DNA of 64,000 nt from assembly GCF_004358445.1 (NCBI RefSeq), contig NZ_CP037951.1, forward strand, positions 3,752,001 through 3,816,000, read 5' to 3'. Positions 33,469 through 42,170 of this stretch are shown piece by piece. How positions within the stretch are numbered: position 1 is the stretch's first letter; each line of letters begins with the position of its first letter. This DNA comes from Parashewanella tropica (lineage in GTDB: Bacteria; Pseudomonadota; Gammaproteobacteria; Enterobacterales; Shewanellaceae). Below the pieces are notes generated by a model. That model saw only the letters and a list, made by a program, of their open reading frames with translations, was not told the DNA's origin and did no database searches. The position numbers were made by a program, and so were the translations under genes.

Positions 33469-36400
33469 CTAGTCTTTATATACCCAACGATACAGCGTTG
33501 GTAAAACCAACAAAGTCAAAGCTGTTGAACTGAATAAACCGCCAACAATTACAACCGCTAATGGCTTTTGAATTTCACTGCCAATCCCACTTGATAACAA
33601 TATTGGGATCAAACCCAACCCTGAGGTTAATGCGGTCATTAACACTGGGCGTAATCTTCCAACCGTTCCTTCATACACTGATTCGTATAATGGCTCGCCG
33701 CTGGCTCTACGCTGATTAATCGAATCAACTAATACCACACCGTTAAGCACCGCAACCCCAAACAAGGTAATAAAACCAATGGAACTTGGAACCGACAAAT
33801 AAGTGCCTGTAAAGTACAACGCCATGACCCCGCCAATCAGTGCCAATGGTACGTTCGCCATGATAAGCAAAACTTGTTTAACACTGCCAAATGAGAAGAA
33901 CAACAACATAGCGATTAAGACTATCGACACAGGCACAACCAACATCAGTTTTTGTTGTGCTCGTTGCTGATTTTCATACTGACCACCCACAACTACAGTA
34001 TACCCAGCAGGTAAATTGGCTTCAGGCACAGCTGCATAAATGTCTTTGACCACTGAGCCCATATCTCGACCTGACACATTGGCTTGTACCACTACTCTAC
34101 GCTGAACATCATCACGTCGGATATTAGGAGGCGCCATTTCAACATTGACATCAGCGACTTCGCCTAAACGAACTGTTGCACCGCTGACTCCAGTTAATAT
34201 CAAGTTGCGAATCGCATCAGGACTTGAACGAAATCGCTTGGCTAAGCGCACGTTAATGTCATATCTGGCGTTACCATCAATGACTTGCCCAGCGCTAACG
34301 CCGCCGATACCTTGACTGATCAACGACATAACTTCATCAACACTGATCCCGTAGCGTGCAAGTTTGGCTCTATTCGGTCTTACCACTAATTGTGCTTCAC
34401 CACTGACTTGCTCTAAAGACACATCAACGGCACCGGGAATTTTTGCTACCAACTCACTTAACGCTTCACCCTTTTTTGACAACACACTCAAATCAGGACC
34501 AAACAGTTTGATTGCCAACTGTGCTTTTACGCCCGATAAAAGTTCATCCACTCGGGTAGCAATCGGTTGTGAGAAGGTAAACAATAAACCAGGAAAGGCA
34601 CTGAGTTTTTTCTCCATCAGTCGTTGCAGCTCAAAGCGATTTGTCGCACTCGTCCACTGCTCAACAGGTTTCAGTCCGATGTAGATTTCAATGTTACTCA
34701 CGGGTTCAGGATCACCACCTAACTCTGGAGCTCCGACACGGCTTAACGCATAATTTACCTCAGGAAAAGCTAATAACAGCTTTTCAATTTTTGGTGCTAC
34801 ATCAACGGATGATTGTAAGCTTGCCGTTGGCGCTAACGTCACCCTTAAATTGATGGTACCTTCTTCCAGCTCAGGTACAAATTCAGTGCCTAACTTAGGC
34901 AATAGCGTCATGCTAACCGTAAATACTGTTACAGCCAGTAAAATTACCGTCTTCGGCTTAGCCATTACCACTGTCAGCACTTTTCGGTAAAGCGATTCTA
35001 GAGGTATTAAAACGACCGATTGTTTTAACGTTACACCAGATTTAAACAGGTAAACGGCTAACGCTGGCACCACAACTAAAGCCACCACTAAAGCCGAAAT
35101 CATCGCAAGGATAATACTCACCGCCATTGGCTGAAATAACTTTCCTTCAACGCCTTCCAGTGCAAACAATGGTGCGAACACAACAATAATAATGGCAGTT
35201 GCAAAGAATATTGGACTACATACTTCTTTTGCAGCATTGAGCACTTCTTTAGAAATTTGCAAAACAGAAGCTTTGTTTTCTTGTTTGTGTTGAGTGAGGT
35301 GTTTGAAAATGTTCTCAACCATGACCACAGAGCCATCGACTAGCATACCAATCGCAACGGCTAATCCACCCAATGACATCAAATTGGCTGATAAGCCATA
35401 GTAAGACATCACCATTAACGCTAAGCCAATTGAGACTGGGATCGACAGCAGTACCAACATGGTCGCCCTGATATTGACGAGGAATAGCGCTAAAATCACC
35501 ACAATAAACACAAAAGCTAACAGTAAAGCGTCTTTTACTGTGGTAACCGCTTTTTCCACTAGATCCGATTGATCATAAAAAGGCTGAAATGTGACACCTT
35601 TTGGTAATGCTTGCTCAATCATTGGAACACGAGCTTTGATATCATCAATCGTAGCTTTGGTATTGGCTCCTAGGCGTTTTAATACCACACCGGCAACAAC
35701 TTCTCCCATGTTTTTCGGGTTACCTTTCGGATCACGCTTAGTCATGGTCACTGCGCCAACACGGATTTCGTTACCGTATGCTACTTTTCCAATATCAGAG
35801 ACTTTAACGGGTGTACCCTTGTGTTCAATCAACGGTATTTGCGCTATCGCATCAAGTCCTGCTTGTCCTGCAGGTAAAAAGCCGTAGCCTCTGACAACAA
35901 GTTGCTCTTGACCTTGAGGCATAAACCAACCGCCAGCATTGCGATTGTTTTTCTCTAGCGCCTCTGTCACTTGGCTCATGGTAATACCGTAAGCACGTAA
36001 TTTATTAGGGTTCACCTGTACTTGATATTGCCTAACTTCACCACCAAATGACAAAACATCGGTCACACCACTAACAGGCATTAAAATCAGCTTCACTAAG
36101 TAGTCATTTAAACTTCTTAATTCAGCGGCTGATATGCCAGAGCTAGGTTCTGCACGTAATATGTATTGATATATCTGCCCAAGCCCTGATGTATTTGGAC
36201 CAATTTCAGGCGTTCCCACACCGTCAGGAATGGCTTCTTTCGCAGCCTGTAATTGTTCAAAAACCTGCTGCCTTGCAAAGTAGATGTCTGTGCCTTCTTT
36301 AAAAACCACTGTCACCAAAGATAAACCTGTACGAGATAAGGATCTGACTTCCGTTACCGCAGGTAGTGCATACATAGCAGATTCAACAGGATAAGTGATC

Positions 36401-36591
36401 AGCTTTTCAACTTCTTCTGCCGCTAACCCTTCCGCTTCGGTATTCACCGTTACTTGTACATTAGTAACGTCAGGAAAAGCGTCAAGATTCAGTTTGGGTA
36501 GCATGGCAATACTGCCGCCAATAGCAAAAAGCAAAGCCAAAGCCACTAATAGCCGCTTCTCAACAGCAAACTCAATTAATTTTTGTAGCAT
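33469..36591 (-). CDS. czcA: CzcA-type heavy-metal RND efflux pump
   Basis: The 1040-residue inner-membrane RND protein has the usual twelve membrane segments and two large periplasmic domains. It exports metal cations from periplasm or cytoplasm using the proton gradient. The region equivalent to the DFG-x-x-x-DGAVV-x-x-EN signature of CzcA reads AVAIGMLVDGSVVMVEN, so the first aspartate is alanine, and the specificity among Zn, Co, Cd, Ni or Cu/Ag is uncertain. It follows czcB by 17 bases. No czcC outer-membrane gene is present in the window. Confidence 0.9.
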   Translation of the reverse strand: MLQKLIEFAVEKRLLVALALLFAIGGSIAMLPKLNLDAFPDVTNVQVTVNTEAEGLAAEEVEKLITYPVESAMYALPAVTEVRSLSRTGLSLVTVVFKEGTDIYFARQQVFEQLQAAKEAIPDGVGTPEIGPNTSGLGQIYQYILRAEPSSGISAAELRSLNDYLVKLILMPVSGVTDVLSFGGEVRQYQVQVNPNKLRAYGITMSQVTEALEKNNRNAGGWFMPQGQEQLVVRGYGFLPAGQAGLDAIAQIPLIEHKGTPVKVSDIGKVAYGNEIRVGAVTMTKRDPKGNPKNMGEVVAGVVLKRLGANTKATIDDIKARVPMIEQALPKGVTFQPFYDQSDLVEKAVTTVKDALLLAFVFIVVILALFLVNIRATMLVLLSIPVSIGLALMVMSYYGLSANLMSLGGLAVAIGMLVDGSVVMVENIFKHLTQHKQENKASVLQISKEVLNAAKEVCSPIFFATAIIIVVFAPLFALEGVEGKLFQPMAVSIILAMISALVVALVVVPALAVYLFKSGVTLKQSVVLIPLESLYRKVLTVVMAKPKTVILLAVTVFTVSMTLLPKLGTEFVPELEEGTINLRVTLAPTASLQSSVDVAPKIEKLLLAFPEVNYALSRVGAPELGGDPEPVSNIEIYIGLKPVEQWTSATNRFELQRLMEKKLSAFPGLLFTFSQPIATRVDELLSGVKAQLAIKLFGPDLSVLSKKGEALSELVAKIPGAVDVSLEQVSGEAQLVVRPNRAKLARYGISVDEVMSLISQGIGGVSAGQVIDGNARYDINVRLAKRFRSSPDAIRNLILTGVSGATVRLGEVADVNVEMAPPNIRRDDVQRRVVVQANVSGRDMGSVVKDIYAAVPEANLPAGYTVVVGGQYENQQRAQQKLMLVVPVSIVLIAMLLFFSFGSVKQVLLIMANVPLALIGGVMALYFTGTYLSVPSSIGFITLFGVAVLNGVVLVDSINQRRASGEPLYESVYEGTVGRLRPVLMTALTSGLGLIPILLSSGIGSEIQKPLAVVIVGGLFSSTALTLLVLPTLYRWVYKD

Positions 36592-36608
36592 AGTGATAAC
36601 CCCAGCAC

Positions 36609-37817
36609 TTAGTGATTGTGAATATCAAAGCCAGATTTCGCTTTTTCTGAAGCAAGAAAGAACGCACCTTCTAATACGATTTGTGCATTGTTTTGTTTCA
36701 AGTGCGTAAATTCAGGACTCACAATCCGGCTTAAACCACCTTGGCGCTCAGCAATGTCAACTTCAATGGCTTCAAAACCATCTTTATCTTTGAGAAATAA
36801 CTGCCAGTCTCCATCGCCGCCTCGAGTGAGAGCGGTATCAGGCACGACTATGCCTTGCTGCGACTTATCACCTGCTGAGAAGTACAACTCAACAAACTCA
36901 CCTGCATGTAATTTATGTGATGAATTATCAATACTAAACAACACTTCTTCAGTGCGTGTTGCTTTATCCAACTCATGGGAACGACCAATCAACTTGGCCT
37001 CCACTAAGGTATTACCAATTTTGACAACCGCTTTGCGCTGAGCCGTTAAATCTTTGGATTGAGCAGGCGTTAGCTCTGCTTTCACCCATAAACTCGATTC
37101 ATCAGTAAGCTGTAACAGTGGTGTACCAGCAGGATTTATTTGTCCGACTCGACTAATATCTTGCTGAACTCGCCCATTTAATGGCGACAATAACTCAAAA
37201 CTTCCCACAGATTCCGGAGTACGTTTCAAAGTCGCAATCTGTGCTTCAGTCATGTTGATGGAACGCAAAATGGCTTTTTTCAACTGGGCATCAATCAAAG
37301 TTTGTTGACGCTGGCTATCACTGACCGCATTTTTGCTTAAGCGTTTTACTCTATCCCACTCTTTTGCAGCATTAATATATTCAGCCTGAGCTTGAGCAAC
37401 ATCTTTACCACCCAAGACCAAAAGTATCTGCCCTTTTTTGACTTCTTGACCCGGTACGATTTTTCTTTGTAGGACTAAGACATCCAACTGAGGATCAATG
37501 ACTGCGGTTAAATTACGATTAACGGCTAAGGTCGCAGTAGCCATGTGTTGAACATCAAGATTATCTAGACCTAATACAGGACTGTTGATAGAGGCTAGCT
37601 TGATACCCGCCAACGCCATTTGCTCGGGAGTTAATTGTAATGCCTCTGAATGACCGTCTTCATCCGCATGGTCATCAAGTTTTTGCTTAAGAACAGATTT
37701 AGCAGGCTCATCATGGTTATGACCATCCCCTGCATAACTTGTTGGAATAGCTATACCAATATTCACAAGAATAGCTAGGCTGAGTATCGAGTGTTTTATA
37801 GTAATATTTTTATTCAT
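36609..37817 (-). CDS. czcB: CzcB-type periplasmic adaptor
   Basis: A 402-residue membrane-fusion protein joining the RND pump to an outer-membrane channel. It has a signal peptide (about residues 1-29, ending TSYA) and then a His/Asp-rich stretch (GDGHNHDE, DDHADEDGHSE) likely to bind metal. Lipoyl halves follow (VLQRKIVPGQEVKKGQILLVLGG and SPLNGRVQQDIS), with a helical hairpin and beta-barrel domain. The protein ends DIHNH. It is first in the czcBA pair and preceded by palindromes. Confidence 0.9.
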   Translation of the reverse strand: MNKNITIKHSILSLAILVNIGIAIPTSYAGDGHNHDEPAKSVLKQKLDDHADEDGHSEALQLTPEQMALAGIKLASINSPVLGLDNLDVQHMATATLAVNRNLTAVIDPQLDVLVLQRKIVPGQEVKKGQILLVLGGKDVAQAQAEYINAAKEWDRVKRLSKNAVSDSQRQQTLIDAQLKKAILRSINMTEAQIATLKRTPESVGSFELLSPLNGRVQQDISRVGQINPAGTPLLQLTDESSLWVKAELTPAQSKDLTAQRKAVVKIGNTLVEAKLIGRSHELDKATRTEEVLFSIDNSSHKLHAGEFVELYFSAGDKSQQGIVVPDTALTRGGDGDWQLFLKDKDGFEAIEVDIAERQGGLSRIVSPEFTHLKQNNAQIVLEGAFFLASEKAKSGFDIHNH

Positions 37818-37858
37818 TGTGTTGCCTCAAGCTATGGCTTCACCATAACTTTATAGAC

Positions 37859-37882
37859 AGATCACAAAGTAATATGTGATCT
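37859..37882. promoter_or_regulatory. Palindromic operator candidate upstream of czcB
   Basis: AGATCACA (37859-37866) and TGTGATCT (37875-37882) are exact inverted arms eight bases apart, 42 bases upstream of czcB. The size and position suit a metal-responsive repressor or activator site. No regulator gene is adjacent. Confidence 0.4.
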
Positions 37883-37898
37883 GCAAAAGGTTTTATTC

Positions 37899-37962
37899 GA
37901 TAACGAATTCAGGATGCCGGGAAGCTAAAAGTCTCTTTGTAAAACAAAGACAATTCGTTATC
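37899..37962. repeat. 11-bp inverted repeat with inner hairpin, 3' of the His/Cys protein gene
   Basis: GATAACGAATT (37899-37909) and its exact complement (37952-37962) enclose a smaller TCTTTGT/ACAAAGA hairpin. On the minus strand this forms a long stem right after the upstream gene stop, with short T-runs. It may be a terminator or processing site that separates the two genes. Confidence 0.5.
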
Positions 37963-37973
37963 AGCGAATTTGT

Positions 37974-38372
37974 TTAAACCTGTTGAGGCAATATGGGAGG
38001 GCGATACGCAGGAGCAATATCTGGTGGGAAATAACTGATGGATACCATAGTGGTATCAATTGTACGAGTTATGGATTTATCTGCTTGAAAAGGCGGGAAC
38101 AACGTGACATAAGTTGCATGACACTGGCAATCTAAGCACAAATCAATCACTTTACTGTGTTGATGTTGCTCTTGGTTCAAACTCTGTTCCCAATCACCGA
38201 TATTACATTGATCATTTGCAACCGTTTTAGTTACTTCTAATTGTAAATGGGCGTGACTGTCACCTTCGATTTGGTGCTCAGTCTCATGAATTTGATGCGC
38301 ACCAACATTTACCACAAATAATTGCAGTAGCATGATTGTTGTTACCAATGTCGTGGTTAATGTCCGCAGCAA
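37974..38372 (-). CDS. Periplasmic His/Cys-rich protein linked to metal efflux
   Basis: A 132-residue protein with a signal peptide (about residues 1-25, ending VGAH) and a small mature part rich in His and Cys (HQIHETEH, DSHAHL, CNIGDW, DLCLDCQCHATY). The residues suit metal binding, and the place upstream of czcBA on the same strand recalls CzcI-type periplasmic regulators, though I cannot assign the family. The start is probably TTG at 38372, since no ATG occurs before the signal peptide core. Confidence 0.6.
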   Translation of the reverse strand: MLRTLTTTLVTTIMLLQLFVVNVGAHQIHETEHQIEGDSHAHLQLEVTKTVANDQCNIGDWEQSLNQEQHQHSKVIDLCLDCQCHATYVTLFPPFQADKSITRTIDTTMVSISYFPPDIAPAYRPPILPQQV

Positions 38373-38789
38373 ATCAAGTCACCCTATAGAATTCACTCGT
38401 GATATTACAGAATACACAGGAATAAGAAAAGAGCTGTTCTATGAGCCAGAACTCATTTAAAGGATCTTCATCTTAACTTTTACTGTAGTTTTTTTTGGTG
38501 AAAAGGCTGCACCTTTGTTATTTAAAAGGCAATAGCTCTAAATTGTTTCGGGGCATACTCGAACTGATAACTAGCAACTCGACTTTGGACAAGAGTTGTT
38601 TAGTTTAAAAACTCTAAGTCAGAGTTTCATGTTTCAAACCCGCACTTGTTCCCCCCATAAAAATGTTTCGGCTAAATAGGAGCCCTATTTATTAGCCTGC
38701 TCGAAAAGGTGGGCTTCGATTCCATCTATACAATTAGGTCTATTAAACTTCATTAGATCAAGTTAAAGAATCCACCTTCTTAGAGGATG
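38373..38789. other. Gene-free stretch between the metal genes and the IS element
   Basis: No coding frame of convincing quality is seen. A bulged hairpin built from GGCTAAATAGG and CCTATTTATTAGCC spans 38670-38697. The upstream part must hold the promoter of the His/Cys protein gene. The right part may be the outer end of the IS or debris from its insertion. Confidence 0.4.
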
Positions 38790-39373
38790 GCTTTGCCTTC
38801 GCCCCCTAGAAGGCAAGCTGTTGTCCCCGATAGTTTACGAATTAAAAATCAAAACCTTCTTGTCGCTTTTCAAGCTTTTCCTGATATTTGACATACTTCC
38901 GTATCATTTCTGCATCTATACCTACGGTATCTACACAGTAGCCCTGAGCCCAAAAGTGATTACCCCAATAAGGCTTCTTTCGTAAGTATGGGGACTGTTT
39001 AAAAATCCTTATCGCTGTTCTACCTTTCACTGCTCCGAGTAAGTCTGATACCGAGCACTTAGGTGGTACTTTTACTAAAAGGTGTACATGCTCCTCTTGA
39101 ACATTAAGCTCTACTACTTGGCAATCTAACCTACCACAATATATCTGAATGCAATTGAACACTTCATGTGCTACCTGCCCCTTAAGTATTCTATATCGAT
39201 ACTTAGGAACCCATACAATATGATATTGGCAATGCCATAAAACGTGCGATAATTTTTAAATCTACTCATGTTGTAGATCCTTTCTCTGTTGTGGGGACAA
39301 TAAGAAAAGTCTTAACATGGCTAGATGCTACAGGCATAGCCTATCGCTGATTACCACGCCCACTGGACGTGGT
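38790..39373 (-). mobile_element. IS200/IS605-family element (inactive transposase)
   Basis: The element is bounded by subterminal hairpins rather than inverted terminal repeats, as in IS200: the right-end hairpin GCTTTGCCTTC/GAAGGCAAGC at 38790-38818 and the left-end hairpin ACCACG/CGTGGT at 39353-39373. It carries one tnpA-like gene with a frameshift. True outer ends lie somewhat beyond these hairpins and are not fixed here. Its left end reaches into the phosphopantetheinyl transferase gene. Confidence 0.7.
38842..39269 (-). pseudogene. tnpA: IS200-type TnpA transposase, frameshifted
   Basis: The open part (38842-39162 and upstream in frame) encodes a Y1 HUH transposase with HUH motif EEHVHLLVK and the tyrosine in IRKYVKYQEK. 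The natural start MSRFKN at 39269 is out of frame. Just inside it, a run of five T at 39253-39257 (five A on the coding strand) needs one more base to join the start to KLSHVLWHCQYHIVWVPKYR. With that base the protein would be 142 residues, normal for TnpA. A one-base loss is the simplest reading; slippage on the A-run is possible. Confidence 0.8.
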
Positions 39374-40068
39374 TTTAATTTTTCAATAAAAACAAAAGTT
39401 TCAACTTGATTATTATTAAAGCTATACAATACTTTTATTCTGCGACCTGCATATAGTTCATCATTTAATCTTTGGGTAAACTCAAGCTCTAGCATTTTAT
39501 TTCTATCGTCAACCCTGCAGACTTTGACAAACATAAAATTTACAGCACGTTTTATTTGAGGGAATATTGCTTTATATAATGCTTCCTTACCAGAAAATAT
39601 CATAGTGATAAAAAGGTTGTGACTTGAAAAGCATTTACTAAATATCAGTTCACTTGGTGCCATAATCTTTTCTGAAAAAAAATTCGCACGGTTGGAATCG
39701 AATATAACTTCTTTATCTACACCAACGCCTATTACATTATTATTTTTTAGTGTAACTATTGCAGTTGCGACATTATTAGTATGGCTAATACTTCCACAAA
39801 TAGAAGCTGGCCAAAGTGGCTCATTATTTATTCCTATACCTGGCTGGATTACTTCAGATATACCAAGGTTTTTCATGGCCTGTACAGCACACCACCTACC
39901 CGCAACGAATTCACACTTTCGTTTTAGTAAAGCTGTGTCCAAACTTGCAGGAATATAGAGCTGTTTTCTTAATAGCTCGTCTAAAAAGTTTTGCTCATAT
40001 TCGATGGTCATTTCTACTTTGCTAAAAAAAATACCTTGATCGTGAAAGTAAGTAAAAAATGAGTTCAT
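39328..40068 (-). CDS. 4'-phosphopantetheinyl transferase, C-terminus replaced by IS sequence
   Basis: The 246-residue Sfp/EntD-type enzyme would convert apo acyl carrier protein to the active form by adding phosphopantetheine to its serine. Motifs are CGSISHTN (about 91-98), GVGVDKE (about 114-120, Mg ligands) and FSGKEALYKA (about 158-167). The last 15 residues (KPRPVGVVISDRLCL) are read from the IS200 left end, including its hairpin, so the native C-terminus has been lost. The catalytic core is intact and activity may survive. It is last in the acyl cluster; the likely client is the ACP at 45569. Confidence 0.85.
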   Translation of the reverse strand: MNSFFTYFHDQGIFFSKVEMTIEYEQNFLDELLRKQLYIPASLDTALLKRKCEFVAGRWCAVQAMKNLGISEVIQPGIGINNEPLWPASICGSISHTNNVATAIVTLKNNNVIGVGVDKEVIFDSNRANFFSEKIMAPSELIFSKCFSSHNLFITMIFSGKEALYKAIFPQIKRAVNFMFVKVCRVDDRNKMLELEFTQRLNDELYAGRRIKVLYSFNNNQVETFVFIEKLKPRPVGVVISDRLCL

Positions 40069-40104
40069 AGGCGAAATTAATTTCCATATATTATATTTAG
40101 CGAT

Positions 40105-41349
40105 TTAAAATGCATAATGCAGGCTAAATTTTACAAACTCTTCCCCCACTAATGCATGCAAACGCCGCTCTTCTGATGAAGCGGTAAGTACTTTCACAAA
40201 TTTTGCTTTAACTCTAAAATAATCAAGAAAACGATGTTGGTAACTTAGCTCAGCATACTGACCTCTATAATCTAAGTCATAGCTATATAACATTCGAAGA
40301 CTACTCTGGCTCGCATCTCCAAACTCAAACTTTGTGCCAACAAAAATGTCATTTTGTGCGTGAGTTTCTGCTGTTATCTTTCTATCATCAAAGATATATT
40401 CCCCAATAAATATGACTTCGTCAATGACATCAGAAAAAAGATAGCTAGGATACTCAATTCCAAAACTAGCAGCTGTGAAACCATCACCTAATTCTTTTCC
40501 TATCTTAGCTTCAGTTTTTAAAGTGAAATTTTCGGTTAAATAGACACCATCAAAAAGTAAATTTTCTGTTTGTATGTAGAATGGAGTAAGAAGTTCAGGA
40601 GACATGGAGCTTCTAATCAAAATTGGTTGTCGCCTAGTACCTTTAAAATAAGAGAAAGCAAATTCATAGTCTTCAACATAAAATAATGCTCGTGCTGCAT
40701 AGCCTCCGTCTTTTTTATTATTTTCGAAGAGGTTACTATTTGATATAGGCAAACCATAAGAAGGTCTTTGTGGGAAGTTAATGGCTCGAAATTTAGGCAA
40801 ATAAATAAAAGTGATCTCACCATTAGAAAATTGATTGCTTACAGAAATAAAAGTCTGCCCTAATTTAACTTTACCATCAATACTCTCGCTTATGTCTGAT
40901 TGATTTAGTACATTTACCAAATTAATAGATTCAGAAGCCCCCCAGAAAAAAGTATCGATACCAAAACCAAACTTATTTTCCCCTTTGTGAAAATAAACAT
41001 TTGCTTTTCGAATATCCATATAACGCCGTTCTTCATCTTTATTATTCCAATTATAGAATACTTGACTACTGAATTTAATATCCTTGAATTGTGAAAAATC
41101 GAACTTAGTATTTAATTTAATTTCACCTTTATAGCCATAACTAAACTGATTGTTAACCACTTGGTTTTTACCATTTTTGTTTATATAATAACGAGTGGTT
41201 GATGCTAGATCAAAAACCAGATTATCTAAAATATCTTCAGCTAAACAAGGTGTATAAAATCCTAAAGTTGTAATGTAAATTATGAATATCTTCCAATATC
41301 TGATGCTTGTTCTAAAATTCTTTCCCGAAAGGCTAGTAAACATTATCAA
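40105..41349 (-). CDS. Outer-membrane beta-barrel protein (DUF1302-like)
   Basis: A 414-residue protein with a signal peptide (cleavage near residue 37, CLAED), alternating amphipathic strands and a terminal phenylalanine (HYAF), the marks of an outer-membrane barrel. The stretch RKANVYFHKGENKFGFGID followed by FFWGASESINLVNVLNQSD recalls DUF1302 proteins, which often accompany MMPL-type exporters and LolA-like partners. It overlaps the LolA-like gene by four bases. It could be the outer-membrane exit or acceptor for the cluster product. Confidence 0.72.
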   Translation of the reverse strand: MIMFTSLSGKNFRTSIRYWKIFIIYITTLGFYTPCLAEDILDNLVFDLASTTRYYINKNGKNQVVNNQFSYGYKGEIKLNTKFDFSQFKDIKFSSQVFYNWNNKDEERRYMDIRKANVYFHKGENKFGFGIDTFFWGASESINLVNVLNQSDISESIDGKVKLGQTFISVSNQFSNGEITFIYLPKFRAINFPQRPSYGLPISNSNLFENNKKDGGYAARALFYVEDYEFAFSYFKGTRRQPILIRSSMSPELLTPFYIQTENLLFDGVYLTENFTLKTEAKIGKELGDGFTAASFGIEYPSYLFSDVIDEVIFIGEYIFDDRKITAETHAQNDIFVGTKFEFGDASQSSLRMLYSYDLDYRGQYAELSYQHRFLDYFRVKAKFVKVLTASSEERRLHALVGEEFVKFSLHYAF

Positions 41350-42161
41350 TCCCTTAATGCACTGCGGTGAAAATCTCTATCATTCAACCCTATGGTGAAC
41401 TTAATAGACTTATATTCAAGAGAAGTTACTTTATTTGTTTGTACATTATGCATTACTACCTTATTTGCTCGCCAGTACCTATTCTTATATAAGACAAAGT
41501 TATGAGCCTTAAAAACTTTTAGTAAAACGTTCTTACGATCGTAGTATTCAATTTTGTAAATCTTTTTATCCAATTGATCTACCCACATGATTTGTTTACT
41601 ATAACCAGAATGTTTGTCGATAGGATAACGCTCAATAATATCACATTGGACAGCTGTTGTTTTAGCTTCATAATCAAAACAAGCTTCCGTTGATATATAA
41701 TTGTAAGTATAATCCTCGATATTTTTATTAGTCATATCTTCAAAAGAAAACTCACTTCCCATAAAAGCGCCAGACTTATTCCGTGAAGAAATTCGTTTTG
41801 TTCGATTTACCGCTGGTAAAAACAACCACTGCCCGTCAGCTTGATTTTTGAATGGGTGCGTTAACAGAGATGTACCTTTTATATCTGCAGGAAAATTAAA
41901 TTTAATTAGTGATTTATCTCCATTTCTAATATTTTCTAATACTTTGATCTCCAGTTCCCTAACGGTTTTTCTTCCCTGGCTATTTTCTAGTATCATTGAT
42001 AATTTCGCTACGCTATCTTGAAATCCAGCATTTCGATTGTCTACTGCCAACGCAATGTCATAGCCTTTTTTCCTAGAGCTTTGCTCAGCCTGAGACAAAT
42101 CGCTAACTAGCACTGCTATAATAAATAGTAAAGCTAATTTATATTTATTAGTTTCCATCAA
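41346..42161 (-). CDS. LolA-like outer-membrane lipoprotein-sorting protein
   Basis: A 271-residue periplasmic protein with a signal peptide (about 1-25, ending SQAEQ). The fold signature is that of COG2834 proteins: TSLLTHPFKNQADGQWLFLP, NRTKRISSRNKSGAFMGSEF and FSFEDMTNKNIEDY. Such proteins form open hydrophobic barrels that carry acyl chains through the periplasm. It sits between the MMPL exporter and the outer-membrane barrel, suggesting a relay for a lipid-like product. Confidence 0.82.
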   Translation of the reverse strand: MMETNKYKLALLFIIAVLVSDLSQAEQSSRKKGYDIALAVDNRNAGFQDSVAKLSMILENSQGRKTVRELEIKVLENIRNGDKSLIKFNFPADIKGTSLLTHPFKNQADGQWLFLPAVNRTKRISSRNKSGAFMGSEFSFEDMTNKNIEDYTYNYISTEACFDYEAKTTAVQCDIIERYPIDKHSGYSKQIMWVDQLDKKIYKIEYYDRKNVLLKVFKAHNFVLYKNRYWRANKVVMHNVQTNKVTSLEYKSIKFTIGLNDRDFHRSALRD

Positions 42162-42170
42162 ATTCTCTCT

